Translations under genes and position numbers: made by a program | NCBI GenBank assembly: GCA_009792885.1 | Contig: WMCF01000018.1 | Coordinates: forward strand, 462,890-526,889 | Length of the DNA stretch: 64,000 bases | DNA from: Eremophila alpestris peregrina | Lineage: Eukaryota; Chordata; Aves; Passeriformes; Alaudidae | Reading direction: 5' to 3' | Notes under the pieces: generated by a model | The model's database searches: none | Told to the model about the DNA's origin: nothing | Seen by the model: only the letters and a program-made list of their open reading frames with translations | Shown here: positions 46,414-59,849 of the stretch, one piece after another | Layout of the letters: every line of letters begins with the position of its first letter | Position numbering within the stretch: the first letter of the stretch is position 1

Positions 46414-49400
46414 TTGACCAATCATGGGACTCCTGTCCAATTTGCTGAGCTTGGCAAAATCCATTGATGCTACTCCATCCAGCTGGAGAAGTTCTGTCAG
46501 AGCCTTCTTCAACTTGGAGTCCTCCTGTTCTGAAAAGTTACATTTATTAGGATATTATATTAATTATTAATTCTGTTTCAGGTTTAATGGTGGCTGGTTT
46601 TCAATTCACAAAATTCAGTGGTTCTTCATACAATTCTTCATTGCATGATCATTGTCTGACCATCTTTTATTTTTCTTACTAGAATTTTACATGCTTTATC
46701 AGCCCTGGTTTGCAGTTAAAATACTTCCATTACTGACATGCAGAAACCAAACTTCTCCTCAGAGTTTTGCTGCCACCTCCTGATCCCTCACACACCTACT
46801 GGTATCTTATTTAATATTGTTTAATGGTTTGGATTTGCTTAACTAAGTCACCTACCACCACCAAACTGTACTGTACCAAAAGCAGACATGTTCTTCATAC
46901 TTCCTTAATGTTAATATTATATTTTACAATGGTACTTGGAGATGAGAAAATATACAGTTTTCTGCAATAGTTCAAAAGCCAGGTTATATTTATGAGTTAA
47001 ATGCTGATGCTAAAGTTTTTTACAAAACAACTTCAGGATTTGTGGAGAAGTTGTGAAAGAATGAATGCAAGGTTTAGAATGTATAATCCCTAATTAAGCT
47101 TCCACTTTGCTGAACTCCTGGGAGGGTGAACTGTTTGCATCACAAGATAGTTAAAATGTCACTGCTTTCTTTATCTTTCCTGGCAGTTCCAGAAAACTAC
47201 TATTATTAATGAATTTGGATGTGGTTGCAAGCCAAGAATGTGCTGTTCCATGAGTGTGATTCTGCATCTGCATTTTAGTCTTCCCTTCACAGACTAAAGA
47301 GAAGTCTGATGTTCAAAGTCAGAAGCTGGGCAGTGGAATCCACTGTATTTTTGAATGGCAGGCTGAAGAAGTGTGAAGAAAAATAGAATATAGTCCGATA
47401 AACATTTCATTTTATTTTGCTATCTGATTGCCTGATCTCATTTGCCTACATTTTCTCAACATAGTCCTGTCTGATCCTCGACAGTGCAAAAGGCAAGGAG
47501 CAGAGTTTGCTGCTCCATTCCCTTTGGGCAGTGCATGGAACTGAACAGAAAACAGATCTCCCTTTAGTGTATCCCAAATTATCTTCATGTACAGCTGAAG
47601 TACTGAGGTAAACTTTTAGGAAATGCATTAGAAAAGGGGCCACTGCTCAGGTACAGACATGACCCCAAGACTAACAGTAAGTATGCAACTGCAGTCCCAC
47701 AAAAGCACATTAACTAATAAAGACCAGGGATCCAAATGCAATTTTTCATAAATTGGCATACACTTGTGGCATGTTTTGAGTCTAAAATTATCTCATGGGG
47801 CAACTGATGCTGAGTGCTTCTGGCAAACAGTCTATTCCAGAGGGAAAGGGGGTTGCTGTGGAGCTAACCTTGCCCTCCCAGTTCACAGATGTTGCTATGT
47901 ATGTGGCTGCAAATTGGGGAATATCATAACAGGAGCCACAGTGCTTGAGATGCACCACCAGCACTTGTGCATTTACCAAGTACTAGAGAGAATTTTCTAG
48001 ACTGAACAATGAGTGCTGATAAGTAATATAAGATGAAAGATACTTATAATCTATCCAGCTATTACCAGTCATTATTAAACATACTTGTTCTCTATCAGAT
48101 AGTTAAGCTACTCTTTACTAGGCTTGTGTGGTAAAAGCTGAGAGCCTTGTACTCCTCCAATACCAGGAAACATACCAGAATTTAATATCAATTTCCCTCC
48201 AGGATCCAGCAAAATCTACCCCTTTCTCTTGCACCTAACAAGGTATGATAAAACCTACCCTTAATATCAGAATTGCATCCAGCAATACTGTTCTTAGTCT
48301 TCACCAAAGTGCCTCAACACATGAGATTTGAAGCTTCCTGATAAGTGCAAGATATTTTAGATCTATGCTTATTCATTGTCTCTGGATTACTCCAGCACAG
48401 GCAAATTCCTTGCAGGCAGTAGCATGATTGGTCTCAGAGTTACCTCTTCCTAAGCAGAAGCAGAGATGCTTTGAGTTCAGGCTGCAGCAAAGCTCACATA
48501 CAGAAAGAAGTCTATCTTCTGAGTAAATCCACTGGCAAACCCTTCTTCCTTCCTGGGTGAAGCAGTCATTGCTTCTCAGCCTTCCTAGAACTCCTCCTCT
48601 ATGCTTGGGCACGAGCTCCTGCCTGTGAAAGGCGATTTAGACCCCACAGGACATCATAAGCTGCTCAGGATCAGCACAAATAGGGACCCTGAGTCTGACC
48701 AGAGCTGGTGAGTGCCACACTCATCTGCCTGCTCACACTCCTCTCTGCCTGCTCTGGAGAAGGCTGAATTGGGAGCTCTACTCTTTCTGCAAGTGGAAGT
48801 TTAGTGCTTCCTGAATCTGACTGAGAGAAAGGCAAGTGGCCGCAACTTGGAGCTGTCACTTTGTCTGAGAGTGGTGGTCTTTTCAAGTCAACATTTTTAC
48901 CTCCCTAGGCTGGATACCAGATTGTGGCTCTTTGGTTTCTATTTTTGCTTATCTAATCTAGAGTGAATTGTAAGCAGGCTGGCTGTGCTTGTTGCCTGCC
49001 AGCACAAGCCAGCCAATCTAGTGCAAAATCTCATTATAAGTCTTTTATTTTCAACTCACTTAAACTCTAGTACTGTCAAGGTCTGCCAGAAATGCTGCTC
49101 TGTCTCTGTAGGGGATTGGTCTTTCCTGCCTGGAGAATACCTTTATCCCCATTCTGCTCTTTTTCTTTTTTTTTTCTTTTTTTTTTCTTTTTTTGTGTAT
49201 GGATGTGCACATATAAGGGAGGGATGGGAGGAAGGAACAGCTCCCCTAAGAGACAAACATCCATTTCTCTCCCTAGGCTGGAAACCTATTTAAATCTGCT
49301 TGATGGGAATCAGCCCTTCAGCTGATTCCCAACACATGCACAAGGTAGGGTGAGCAGCTCTGCTGAGTTTTTAAAGAGCCCATACAGCCTGTTAAACAGG

Positions 49401-50011
49401 GTTTGACATTTCCAGTGCAGGACCCAGCTTTCAGCTGTTTGTGCCAGGCTATCCTGACTCACTCTGGAAAAGTCGATACTGGTTGTCTGCATCACGTGGG
49501 TATTTTTCTTGCCTGGGGAAAATATCAACCAAAGGGTTTGGTAATTTCTGAAATGAAATTTAGGAAGTTTATATTGGTTCTCCATAGGGAAAAAATTCCC
49601 TTTTTATGGAGAAAGTTGGGTTTTTTTTAAATTGAGCGAGGGAGGCCTTTGTCAGATGCTTTTCCATGCCCCAGAGAAAATCTGCTCTCATTTGCCCAGA
49701 TTTTAGGATATTTCAAATCTCATTTTATGGAGAGACTTGCTACTGGTTAAGGGTTAAGGTTGTCCCAGAGCAAGCTTTTGAGTCTCACAGTTACAGTCCT
49801 GTTTGTGCATCATTCCCACAGTTCAAATAAGGCTCTCCAGCCCTCTCAGCTCCTGGCCTGGGCATGCACTCTCTGTACAAAGCCACTACACATGGCACAG
49901 CCCAGGATTACACGATGGAGACAGAATTTCCCAATAATGGTTGTTTCCAGCTGCCACATGCTGAGCTGAAGCCAAGCAACAAATGGAGAGCAGGGACACT
50001 TTCCTGCACTT
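46414..50011. other. Intergenic-looking sequence, nothing assigned
   Basis: A good plus-strand donor (CTAACA/GTAAGTATG) near 47,680 has no partner. No exons, retroelement ends or RNA genes were recognised. Confidence 0.45.
49158..49194. repeat. T-rich/CT low-complexity tract
   Basis: T runs separated by single C residues over about 37 bp, giving a pure polypyrimidine strand. Confidence 0.9.
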
Positions 50012-50794
50012 TCAGTGACCTCTCTGTTGGCATCTAGGCAATGTGAAGGAAGAAACTGTCTGATTCAGAGGCAAGCAGTACAAGAGACAGATCTGAGGCC
50101 TTCCTGTGGAGAACCAGCAGGCTGAACTGGAAGTAGGAGCATGTGGGGTGAAAACTGGGACTTGCAGGGAGGGCAAAAAGTCAGGATTGGCAGGACAGGA
50201 ATACTGTTTTGAAGCCATTAGAGAAAATGACAATTGGCAGAGACTGAAGATCCAGAAGAATATTTGGGTTGTAGGCTGAAGAGGTGAATGCAAGATGGGG
50301 AAAAAAGCTGCCCAAGAAACTGAGGCACAAGAAAAGGAAACAAAGAAGTTGCTATGAATGGGGGAGGTGTTCTGAGAATGCAGTCCCAGGAAAGACACTG
50401 GCCCTAGAAACCAGTGGATGTGGGTGGTGTTGGCAAGTGGACAGAGTGAGCAGTCCCAGATGAGAGAGAGCCAGGACAAAGAGTCAGGAGGGAGCTCAGA
50501 ATACCTGGACAAGGAGATGTGGAATAAAGGCTTGGCTTGGCTCAGAGTTTTTGAATACAAGCGCTTGTTTTTACTGAGTGTTGGGGGACAAAACAAATAA
50601 GGCAACAATTGCAACAAAACAAAAAGTAGCCAAATTATCATCTTCTTGTCAAAGACTTGTAAATGTACACTCTGAGAAGGCAAGAGGGAGCCCAGGGCAT
50701 GAGCAGCTGCCTTGTTTGGACACAGGATCCACCGTTGCACTACTTGCATGCTGAACTGGCCACTGCCAGAGGGGATCATACCATGCCCACTCAA
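50012..50794 (-). other. Long open frame on a pyrimidine-rich strand, probably non-coding
   Basis: The minus strand is open for 260 codons. The translation is dominated by Ser, Leu, Phe, Pro and Cys, which is what a pyrimidine-rich strand gives when stop codons (purine-rich) are scarce. There is no recognisable domain and no ordered hydrophobic pattern. The plus strand is G/A-rich and contains AATAAAGG near 50,523 followed by GGCTTGGCTTGGCTCAGAG, faintly like an LTR R region, but no partner signals were found. I treat it as unexplained repeat-like or transcribed non-coding sequence. Confidence 0.3.
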
Positions 50795-53700
50795 CCAGCC
50801 CTAGCAGGGATGTGGGAGCCCACGGTGGGTAGGTTTGCTGACTGTGGGCATTCCTGGAAGCAACACTGTTGTAGGCAGGGAAAGTCAAGCATGTCACTTG
50901 CTATGTGTGCATCTTTTCCAGGGTGGACCCTCTAGATGTTTTCATGTGATTTTTATGTGCTCTCCACTTGCCACCACTTGATGGTCAGGGTGTTGGCTGC
51001 ATTCTGACTCCAGACAACAGGAGCAGAGGTTCTGGCTATCTCAAGTAACAATGCAGTTTTTAATTATTTTAATCTATCAATCATATTAATTATGGCAAGA
51101 TAAAAATAGTGAAATCTGCTGTAATGAAATGTATTCTAGTATTCATCAAATGAATAGCATATAATTATTTTTGTAGTTAGTGCTGCTTTATTGAATAGAT
51201 CCTTGCACTTCTTTTGGAAATAGCTCCTGATCTTCCTTCTCTGACCAAGGTGTATGGGCGTAACTGTGAGTGTTTAGGGTAGGTTGATCTTCTTACTTGG
51301 GGTTGCACTCTCCAGCAGTCTCCAGTTTTCTGTGTGCAGAAGACTTTGATGCCACACAGATGACACACAGGTCCAGACATGGTGCTCATCTTCATTTCTC
51401 TCTGCAGCCACATGTCATCGTTTGGGCTGAGCCAATCTACTGTCACTTAAGATCAACCAGGTTCCATCAGCATTTAAGAGTCTTTGTGGCATTTTCTAGG
51501 TGATGACCAAATGTGTTTAATAAGGCTGGTGTTAGCACACCACTGTAGGAATGACTCTCTGGAATTCTGGGGCTGGTTTTATTGCACTGAAAATGTTTAC
51601 CACAGAGCAACACCTCATTTGCCATTGATAATCTCTGAGAAAGATGACTGAAGGCTTCATCATGGACTGATCTAACCCTGGTGAGATGGTACCAGGGGTT
51701 ACTCTGAGCTGAAGTCAGCTACATTTCTTTCATTCTCTTGACAATCCTTTTTAGCATGGTGATTGGGATGGTGTTGGTGTTTTGTTCCAGCTGAAATATG
51801 ATTAAATGTCCCTCATGAGACCTTACCAGGTGTGCTGTGGATGGCACCTGTCCTGCCAGGAGAGCTGGCTCCAGGCACTGGTGGCTGCAGCTCAGGAGAG
51901 CACTGGGCAGTGCTGTTGAAGGGGCACCTTTGTCTTCAGTAGCCTGTTACCATATGGTGGGTATCCAGCAGCATCAGATGGGTGTGGAGATGAACAGACA
52001 TAGATAACACTTCTTTTCCAGTTTCTGTAGCACTTATAGCATCACACTGTAAAACCCACATATTAAGCTAAATTTAAAATATCCCCTAATTTTAGTTTGT
52101 GATTTTTACGATCTTTTCCCAGGTAATACCTAATGATGTATATCACTTTGTATGTTCAAAGCACAATTTCTGCATCCACAGCTATAGCTATATTCAGCAT
52201 GTCTACAAATCAAATCCTAGGTTATCAAGTCATCACCCAAAACAAAGGATATGAAACTAAGGAGTAGCATAATAAGAACTCCGCTACTGAAACCTTCTAG
52301 CAGAAGCAGACTCCATTCCCTCAGTGACAGAGTTCTGCCACCGAAATTGTAAAGCAATCCTATTTCTTCATGCAGTCTCCTGTGTCATCATCACCATTCA
52401 TTTTCCATCTTCTGCAACAATGGGAACAAGGGTCTGGCAGACAACAGATACTTTTGGTTCAGAAATTGTTTCATACCCACACCAGGCCCAAAAAATAAAT
52501 ATGCAGTGTTGTAAGTAAAACTATGCTAAAAGTTAGAATTACAAAAGTAGCTTTTTCAAGTTTTAGTGGTTGATTGTGCAATATTAATACTGTTGGAATG
52601 TATTTTTTTTCTGAATACAGATCTATGTGTTTTACCTGTTTGGCAGCTCTCAGTGGGTGCTGAGAAAAAATCATAGGAGATAAGAAAAACAGAGAAGTTA
52701 ATTTGGATTAGTCCGTGCAGGCAGCTGGAGCATGCTGGCATTACCACTTCACTGCTATTTAGAATGAGAAAGGCCAATAGAAAGGGTTCAAGGACATTTT
52801 TGCAGACAAACTCCTGGAAGCAATTATGTTGGGATAAGCATAGGCCTACACATATGCTATTTTATAAAGAACATTACAGTCCCTCTATAAAAGGCTTCTG
52901 CACCAGAAAATATTATTTGGTTTTATAAAAAATATCTGAAAAGTAGACAAAGTTATTGACTTTTCTTCAACTTCATGATCCATGTGTAGTTCTGGAAATA
53001 CCATATCTAATCTTGCAGCAAATAATGTGGGAGTTTCCACCACTGAACAGACCTGGTTCCGGGTTGTTTGTGCTGTACATGTGGCAGCATTTTGTGTGTA
53101 GTCTGTGTCACTGTGTGCAGGTGGTCTTTAGTATATTCTGTGCAAGATACAATCTTGGGGAGTTCCAGCTTTTTGCCTACTGATTGAGTGGGAGCTCAGA
53201 ACCACTCTTCTCTCTGGAGCACTCTGCAGAACTGCAATACTAATGTTACTAAATACAAATAAAATGCAAAAATATCGAGGAAAGACTTGTGGACCAAGTA
53301 TGCTGCTTATTAAGCCTGTTTGTCTTTCTGGACACCAGCAAAGGGTGATGAAAAGGACTCTTCTATTAAAAAAAAAAGCCAACCCAGACTGTTTGTGATA
53401 TGTAATGTTATTTCCTTTCAGAATCAGGTTGGCAGTGTCTCTTTAATGTGCAGCACTGTGAAGTTAAAAGAAATCTCATTATCAGCCTTCCTAGCCTTAA
53501 GCATTTCATCAAGTATTCTATGACTGCTGGCTTGCAGATGCTGCAGTTAAGGTGCTGGGTGGAGGGGTTTTGTTTGTGTTCCCTTAGGTCTTTTTCTTGT
53601 TTTTGTATGTGGCTATAAATATCTTACTCCTGAGAAAAGACATGAAAGTACTTACATAGACATTAATTAGACACCATATGGTATTTTTCTCAAATTCTGG

Positions 53701-56700
53701 AGTCACAAAGTTTAACTTTTAATTACTGGTTTTTGTTTGGGGAATAGTAGTTTCTTCTTCAGGCATATATCAAGATGATCAGAAAGATGTATAATTTCTT
53801 CTCCAGAATTCTTGATTTCCTCTGGCCAACTTTTAATAAATAAGAAAACATTTATGCCTGAATCAAAGAGTTATGCACCCCTGAGTAAAAGTTCCAGTTC
53901 TTCTGTTTTGGGTCTCAGCACAGTGCATCTATCGTGTGTTGTTCACAGAGATCCTCAAGATAGAGATCAAAAATGAGTATAGTTAATTTCATTTAATTTC
54001 TTAATATCTAAATTAAAGACAGAAAACTTAATTCCAATGTAGTCCTGTACAACTGGCTAGGTAAGTAACTTCTTAAATCTTTCCCTGCCCCAAAATGAAA
54101 CCATATCACCTAGTAAACTACATCCAGAGAATATTACATGCCCATGCTGTATATCCAAGCATGAAAGAGAAGATTCTTTTTTGCAAAATCCAAGCATGTG
54201 AGTTTAGGTTGGCTGGTGTGGTATTTTGGGGAGGGAGCTTTCATTGCAGCAGAAGCTTGTAATGATCCACTGGTGTCAGAAACAGCTACAGATTGCTGAG
54301 ACAGGGCTTTCAGACAGATGATCCACTAAAGCCATGGTTCACTGTTTGCAGTACTTCAGACTTCAAAACCACTTCTTGCAGTTCCACTGCCATCAGCATG
54401 CAGGACACAAATGCAGGGCACAGGCCCATGTGTCAGGACTGCACTGCACAGCTGCAGCACCTCCACTGTGCTGAAGCCTTTGAAATAGCTGTGTGGAGGA
54501 GGAGGATTTTGCAGAGACATCTGAAGGCATCCTAATGACTTTTAGCCTTTGATGTGCTTGGGTTAACCCAATTCAGATTCTCAGTGCATACAAAATATTA
54601 GGAGACCTTTTTATGTTTAGTTTCTTTTTTTTTTCCCTCTGTTTTTGTTTCTTTCTGCTTAGTTTCTAAAGAGTCAAGGCTTAGATATCTCTGTCTCCCC
54701 AATAATGATTTGATTTGTTACCAGGTTTGAATTAGAATTGACTCAGGTCTCAAATATATTTGAATTTACTCAGAGGTGAGTTCAATTTTGTGAAAACAGG
54801 CAGCTGAGAGAAGAAAGGAATCAAAATTGGTGACCCCACACTGAAAAACTACAAGAGCTCAGCTCTTATGAGGTGTCAGGGAGTCTGTTCAGGGAAGAGA
54901 GCAATGTCTGTCAGCACCCAAACCATTACAAAAGCTTCCATCAAAATTCTGTATGGATAGAAAATGGAATCCCAGTACAGACACCTGGTGTAGAGAGTGT
55001 CATTGTCATTGTCATTTCTTTGTCCAGTGTGAAAGCAGGGAAGAACCATTACATATGACTTGTGCCCTCCTTTCTTTTCCTTTCCACCTTGTGTGTCCCA
55101 ATGTCCCCCAGGCTGCATCCTTGAAATTTAATTTCTGCCTCCCAACTAAACAACAGAAGTTTATGAATTCAGATTTGAATTTTGTGTATTTGCCATCCAA
55201 AGCAGCATTTCAACTACCCCCTGCCTGCTCTGCCAAATGCATACTGTAAAAAAGCTGTCCTGTGGTCATGTGCTATTTGCTAGTTTAATTTGATTGCAGA
55301 TGTTCCTGCACTCCCCTAAGGCTGGCTGTGTCTCTTCACACTTGGCTTTCATTTGCCTTTCCAGCCTGCATTCATATCAGGAAGACATTTGTCTGAATTA
55401 GTGGCACACCCATCCTATGACTGTAAATTGGCATTCTCACTAGTTCCTAGCTTAAATTAAAAGTTCTCTGTTTCTCATAAATATTCTAAACCTGCTTTTC
55501 TAAGCTTTACATCTTATATAACTCTGGATTGTGATGAATGGCTTTTGGGGTCCTTAACACATAGTGATGTGGCTGTCATAAAACCTGAAAGAACAATATT
55601 TATAGCAGTATTTTGAAGGTAGAAATTACTACTATTAACAATCTCAGATTACTAAAGAATATGGTTCAATCTGAAGGAACAGGTGCTTCTTGGCAGAGAA
55701 TGCCATACAAATGACTCAGTTTTAAGCTGCTTTAGTGGTCAGAGAATAAACTGTTGGGCTCAGAGAGAGAACTGGTGGCCACTCAGTGCACACTTTGTTT
55801 TTCCTCTTTCTAATTTTGCAAATGATGTGAGAGCAGATCTAGAATGCTGGAGAGGCATGACAAATGCATGGATGATTGTGGAAGTGCTGGCTACTCTGGT
55901 CACAGGTGTCTTTGGGAAAGGCCAACACTTAAAACCATATTAAAAGCATCTCAGTCAGTATTTGAATTTCCAAGGCATTAAGGAACGATACATCCCACCT
56001 GTGATGAAAGAGCAGGGACACCACTGACCAAGTGGCTGTTTTCAGGTGCAGTCATATTTTTATGGAAGTAAAGGATCAGTCACCCATTTCCCAATTTATT
56101 TTTTTTCATATGGTTATACCTTGAAAGTCCAACTCTTCCATGGCTGAAACTGAGCTTTAGCCATGTGTTCTGTGATTCTCAAAACTGTGTTATTCTAAAT
56201 GCTCTGTCAGTGCTTCTGTCAGAGCCTGTCAGCTGATCCCTGTCAGCAAAGGAAACTACCTCTGTCTTATCCTATGGCACACGAGCTGGTCATTGACTGT
56301 GGGTAGAGCGGCCACAGACCCTCTGATCACTTTCTTCCATCCAGCATCTCTTTTGCTACATTCCTGTCTTGCACCAGCTGTGCTACATTTCCATATTTGG
56401 CTTCTTATCCTAACCTTCTCCCCTTGCCCCATGCTCTCTGTCCAGACACCTCTCCCTCTCCAGCCTGTTCCTTCCTTGGGTGGTTATTTCTTCTGGGTTA
56501 CCCCTAAGCAGCAACAGGGTCCAACGCAGAAAATAAGAAACTTGCTGAGGAAAACCACCTCAGTCAGCCCCAGACTAGCACAGAATCACTAAAGGCAGGA
56601 TCTTTCAAACACCAAGCTACAAAACTCTATCAAGACCAAACTGATCTTGCTAAGGCTCATAATTCATCCAGGCTGAGTTGGGTTTCCAGGGTGGCTAAAG

Positions 56701-56884
56701 CACTCCTGCCAAATTTCAAGCTTTTCCTCCAAAGTACGGGGCCTTTGGGACTGTCTAAAGATGAGGTTGCCATAATTTAAGGAAAACTTGTTGAAGAGCA
56801 AAAGCATTCTGGCTGAAATTTTTATGTACAGTCTGAGACAATTCTTGATACAAGCACACACACAACACACCTATCCAGCCTTAG
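50795..56884. other. Intergenic-looking sequence, nothing assigned
   Basis: Contains isolated plus-strand donor-like sites (GCTAG/GTAAGTAAC near 54,060) and a three-copy TCATTG run near 55,000. No coding frame is convincing. Confidence 0.45.
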
Positions 56885-56993
56885 GCAGACACCTGCCATG
56901 GAAAATGTGAGCCCTGGTGGCTGAAGACTGACAATGGCATCAGCAATGGAAAATGTGTTCTAACAACAGGAGCTATCAGGCAGTATTTAACAG
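56885..56993 (+). other. Exon-like plus-strand segment with strong donor
   Basis: A consensus donor (TAACAG then GTGAGTTTT) at 56,993/56,994 closes a 109 bp open stretch, phase 0 to phase 1. It follows a possible acceptor (CTATCCAGCCTTAG). The translation has an internal echo: ADTCHGKCEPWWLKTDNGIS then NGKCVLTTGAIRQYLT, the echo arising from a repeated ATGGAAAATGTG. No family was recognised and no partner exon found. A non-coding RNA exon is as likely as a coding one. Confidence 0.2.
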
Positions 56994-57462
56994 GTGAGTT
57001 TTCCCAATACCACCCTAAATTATCCCTCCACTGCAAAACTTTTAAAAGATTCAATGAAGTTATTTTTTCTTTGCAGTAGTTTTCCTCTTTAAAACCTTTG
57101 GCGTGCTCTTGTTCATATAAAATAACGGTTTACGGAAATGGAGGAAGTTGAAATCCCACCCATCCTTTTCTCTCCTGGTTTATTTATTTTCCATGTGAGA
57201 TTAATGAGTTTCCTGCAACAGGGCTAGATCCGCTCACACATTGTGCAGATAAGTTAATATTTATTTCCTTTTCCAAAGGCGAGCAGACACCTTCGTGTTC
57301 CCTGGTTTTTAAAAGCGGACGGTACGTCAAACAACACTTAAATCAACCATCCTTAATTATAAAATGCCAGCTTTACATTGCTGACTGCACTTAAACAGAG
57401 TGGTAAATCAGGGTGAGCTGTACTGCTGGATCCTAACATGGAAGCTTTATTTAACTGGCTTC

Positions 57463-57477
57463 TTTTTTTTTTTTTTT
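57463..57477. repeat. 15-base poly(T) tract
   Basis: A plain T run; it could be the A-tail of a minus-strand retroposed sequence or simple slippage. Nothing recognisable flanks it. Confidence 0.9.
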
Positions 57478-59780
57478 ACCAGCAGACACTTTGGAAAGAG
57501 CACCTCTGCCTATTTAAGGGATTTTCTTTAGTTTAGCGCCTGTCTGGTGTCAGGCTCCAGACTGTGTGCAGTGAAGCTCACAGAAGCTGGTTTCCTATGG
57601 ATTTCTCTCCCACATCTCCTATGCTCCCAGTTCCTTCCTGCACCCCAGTACCATTGCTCCTCCCTGCAATGTCTCCAGGTGCCTGGGGTTCCCTCTGGCA
57701 GACTCCAGTGGGTGCTGTTCCCTTTGCCCAGCTGGGGAGGCCAGCCATTCAGGCATTCACCTCTCCCAGACACATCTGCCAGGTTTCACTTTTGGACTTT
57801 CTCTGTCACACGCCAGGAAGTGGACAAGTGGCAGGGGAAAGGAGAAAGGCTGGGGAGACGTGATGGGCAGATGGTGTGAACACACATGCTACATTTCCTA
57901 GGGCAGCCAGGTTAAAAGGAACTCCTTATTGCCAGGGTATTATGTAAAAGAGATGAGAAATGTGTGTCGCTTGGTTCAAGAGGCAAAGGATATTTGTACT
58001 GTTACTTAATTTCTTCTTCCAGGGTCAGCTTCAGTGAGCCACTTACAGCTCCTTCCTCTCTTTCTCTAGTCAAGTCACCCTTAATAGCCAAGGAGAAAAA
58101 TAACCATTCTCTTAATGTATGATTTTAAATTTTCTCTTTTAAAAGGTAAGCTGGACAAGTAATATGAAAAAGTTACAGCTGTCTTAGGCCCTGAGTTTCT
58201 AACTCCCTGCTGCTGGAAGTGTGAATTGGGGCAGTGCAGCAGCAGTTGGTGGAGCTGTGCCAGGGTAAACGAGGGGAACTATTCCAACCATGTGTGCAAA
58301 CTCCACCAGAGATTTACTCACCTTCTAAAACCAAAAAGCTGAAAGTTCATTCCAGTTTCACTTATCTGCCAAGGCTGAAGTTCAGTAATTCATATTTTTA
58401 CATTAATAAATAATGAAACAGCTATACCAGAGCAGAGAAGGCTTTGATTAGGCATTTTATAGCAAGTAAAAGAAAAACATTGAATCTTGTGCTCAGGAGC
58501 TGGCAGCTACGAGAAGCAGGAATGCTTTGGTTCAAACATATCTGTATATATGAAAAAAAAAAAAAGAAGAAGTTTCTTTACTATGACTTTACAGGCAGTA
58601 CAATAAGCCCGGCACTTCAACAAGGGAACTGTCATAGATATAGCTTTCATTGTCTGTGCTCCCACTGCCACAGATAAAGAATAAGAGAGCCTCTGACTCA
58701 CAGCACCAGAGCAACATGTCCCTTATCTGACACCCCAGTCTCAGCTAGAATAAATTTTTCAAGACACGTACTAACTGCAATTGAGAATTTCAGAGCAAGT
58801 AACAGGCAGGCAGTGTTACTACTGCATCACCTGTTAACCTTGTACTTCAGAAGCCTGTTTGAAAAGCAGACCTGCTGTTCTGAGCAGTATGAGAACTAAA
58901 TTTTGCATTAAATACCCTCACAGAGAGCATTCTGCATATTTCAAGGGTTCCCTGGATCTCAGTCCTTTCACTCCATTGGAGGCAGTGGCAGATTTGGAGC
59001 TCACACTTTGCACCCCCCTGAGAAGGGGCCTCCTCCCTCAGAAACAACAGGCAGGATGAAATCAGAACAGGACAACTCATTTCCCACTCACTGTTTTTAA
59101 AAGAAAACAAAGCATAAATGATTGCAGAAGTTCAAAGAGAGGACTGCAAAGTCTTTCAGAATTACCCTGAGGCTCCCAGGAAGAATAAGGTCTGACAGGG
59201 CTCATAGTTTTATGAAGTCAGGCAGAGACTAAAGAGATGAAAGTCTCTCATGCCTCCTTTTCTCTTTTCCATGCTCGTCAGTAGCACATGAATGAGAATG
59301 AATAGAGCAGCTCAAGAATATTTCTGCCACAGAGGTACAGGTTGGGAGAGGATTTCTCATTGAGAAAGTAAGTCTTTTTTTGCAAGAAATACACCATCCA
59401 AATCCCAAAGATACAGCAGTGCTCCATAGAGGAGGTTTTAAGTAATTTCCCCAAAACAAGCCATTTATATTTTCCCTCCTTAATTATGGTGTTTTGGAGA
59501 TGAGTTCTCAGGCATTTTACTTTTAAAGATTTGAGAGTTGCAAATGAAGATTGATGCAACCTAGAAAATCTATTTGCTCCTTTTACATTTGGCCTCAGCC
59601 TTTGCTTTTAGTAACCTGTGAATTTTCATTAACTGTTCTTGAAATGGTTACAGTGGGCTGTGAGCAGAGCCCACAAGCAACAGGAGGGGGATGCAGTCAG
59701 TGAGAAATGAACTCAGATCAGGAGTTGGTGAATTCTGGTTGCTGAAGACATTATGTATTCTTATGAGACTAGTTCCCATA

Positions 59781-59849
59781 CCTCTTTTGCCTTGAGATTA
59801 CACTGCCACCTCAGTGGCTGCCACACCTCTTTTGCTTTGAGATTACACT
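59781..59849. repeat. 24 bp repeat with 45 bp period
   Basis: CCTCTTTTGCCTTGAGATTA plus CACT at 59,781-59,804 recurs with one mismatch at 59,826-59,849, separated by 21 bp. It is a simple two-copy duplication. Confidence 0.88.
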
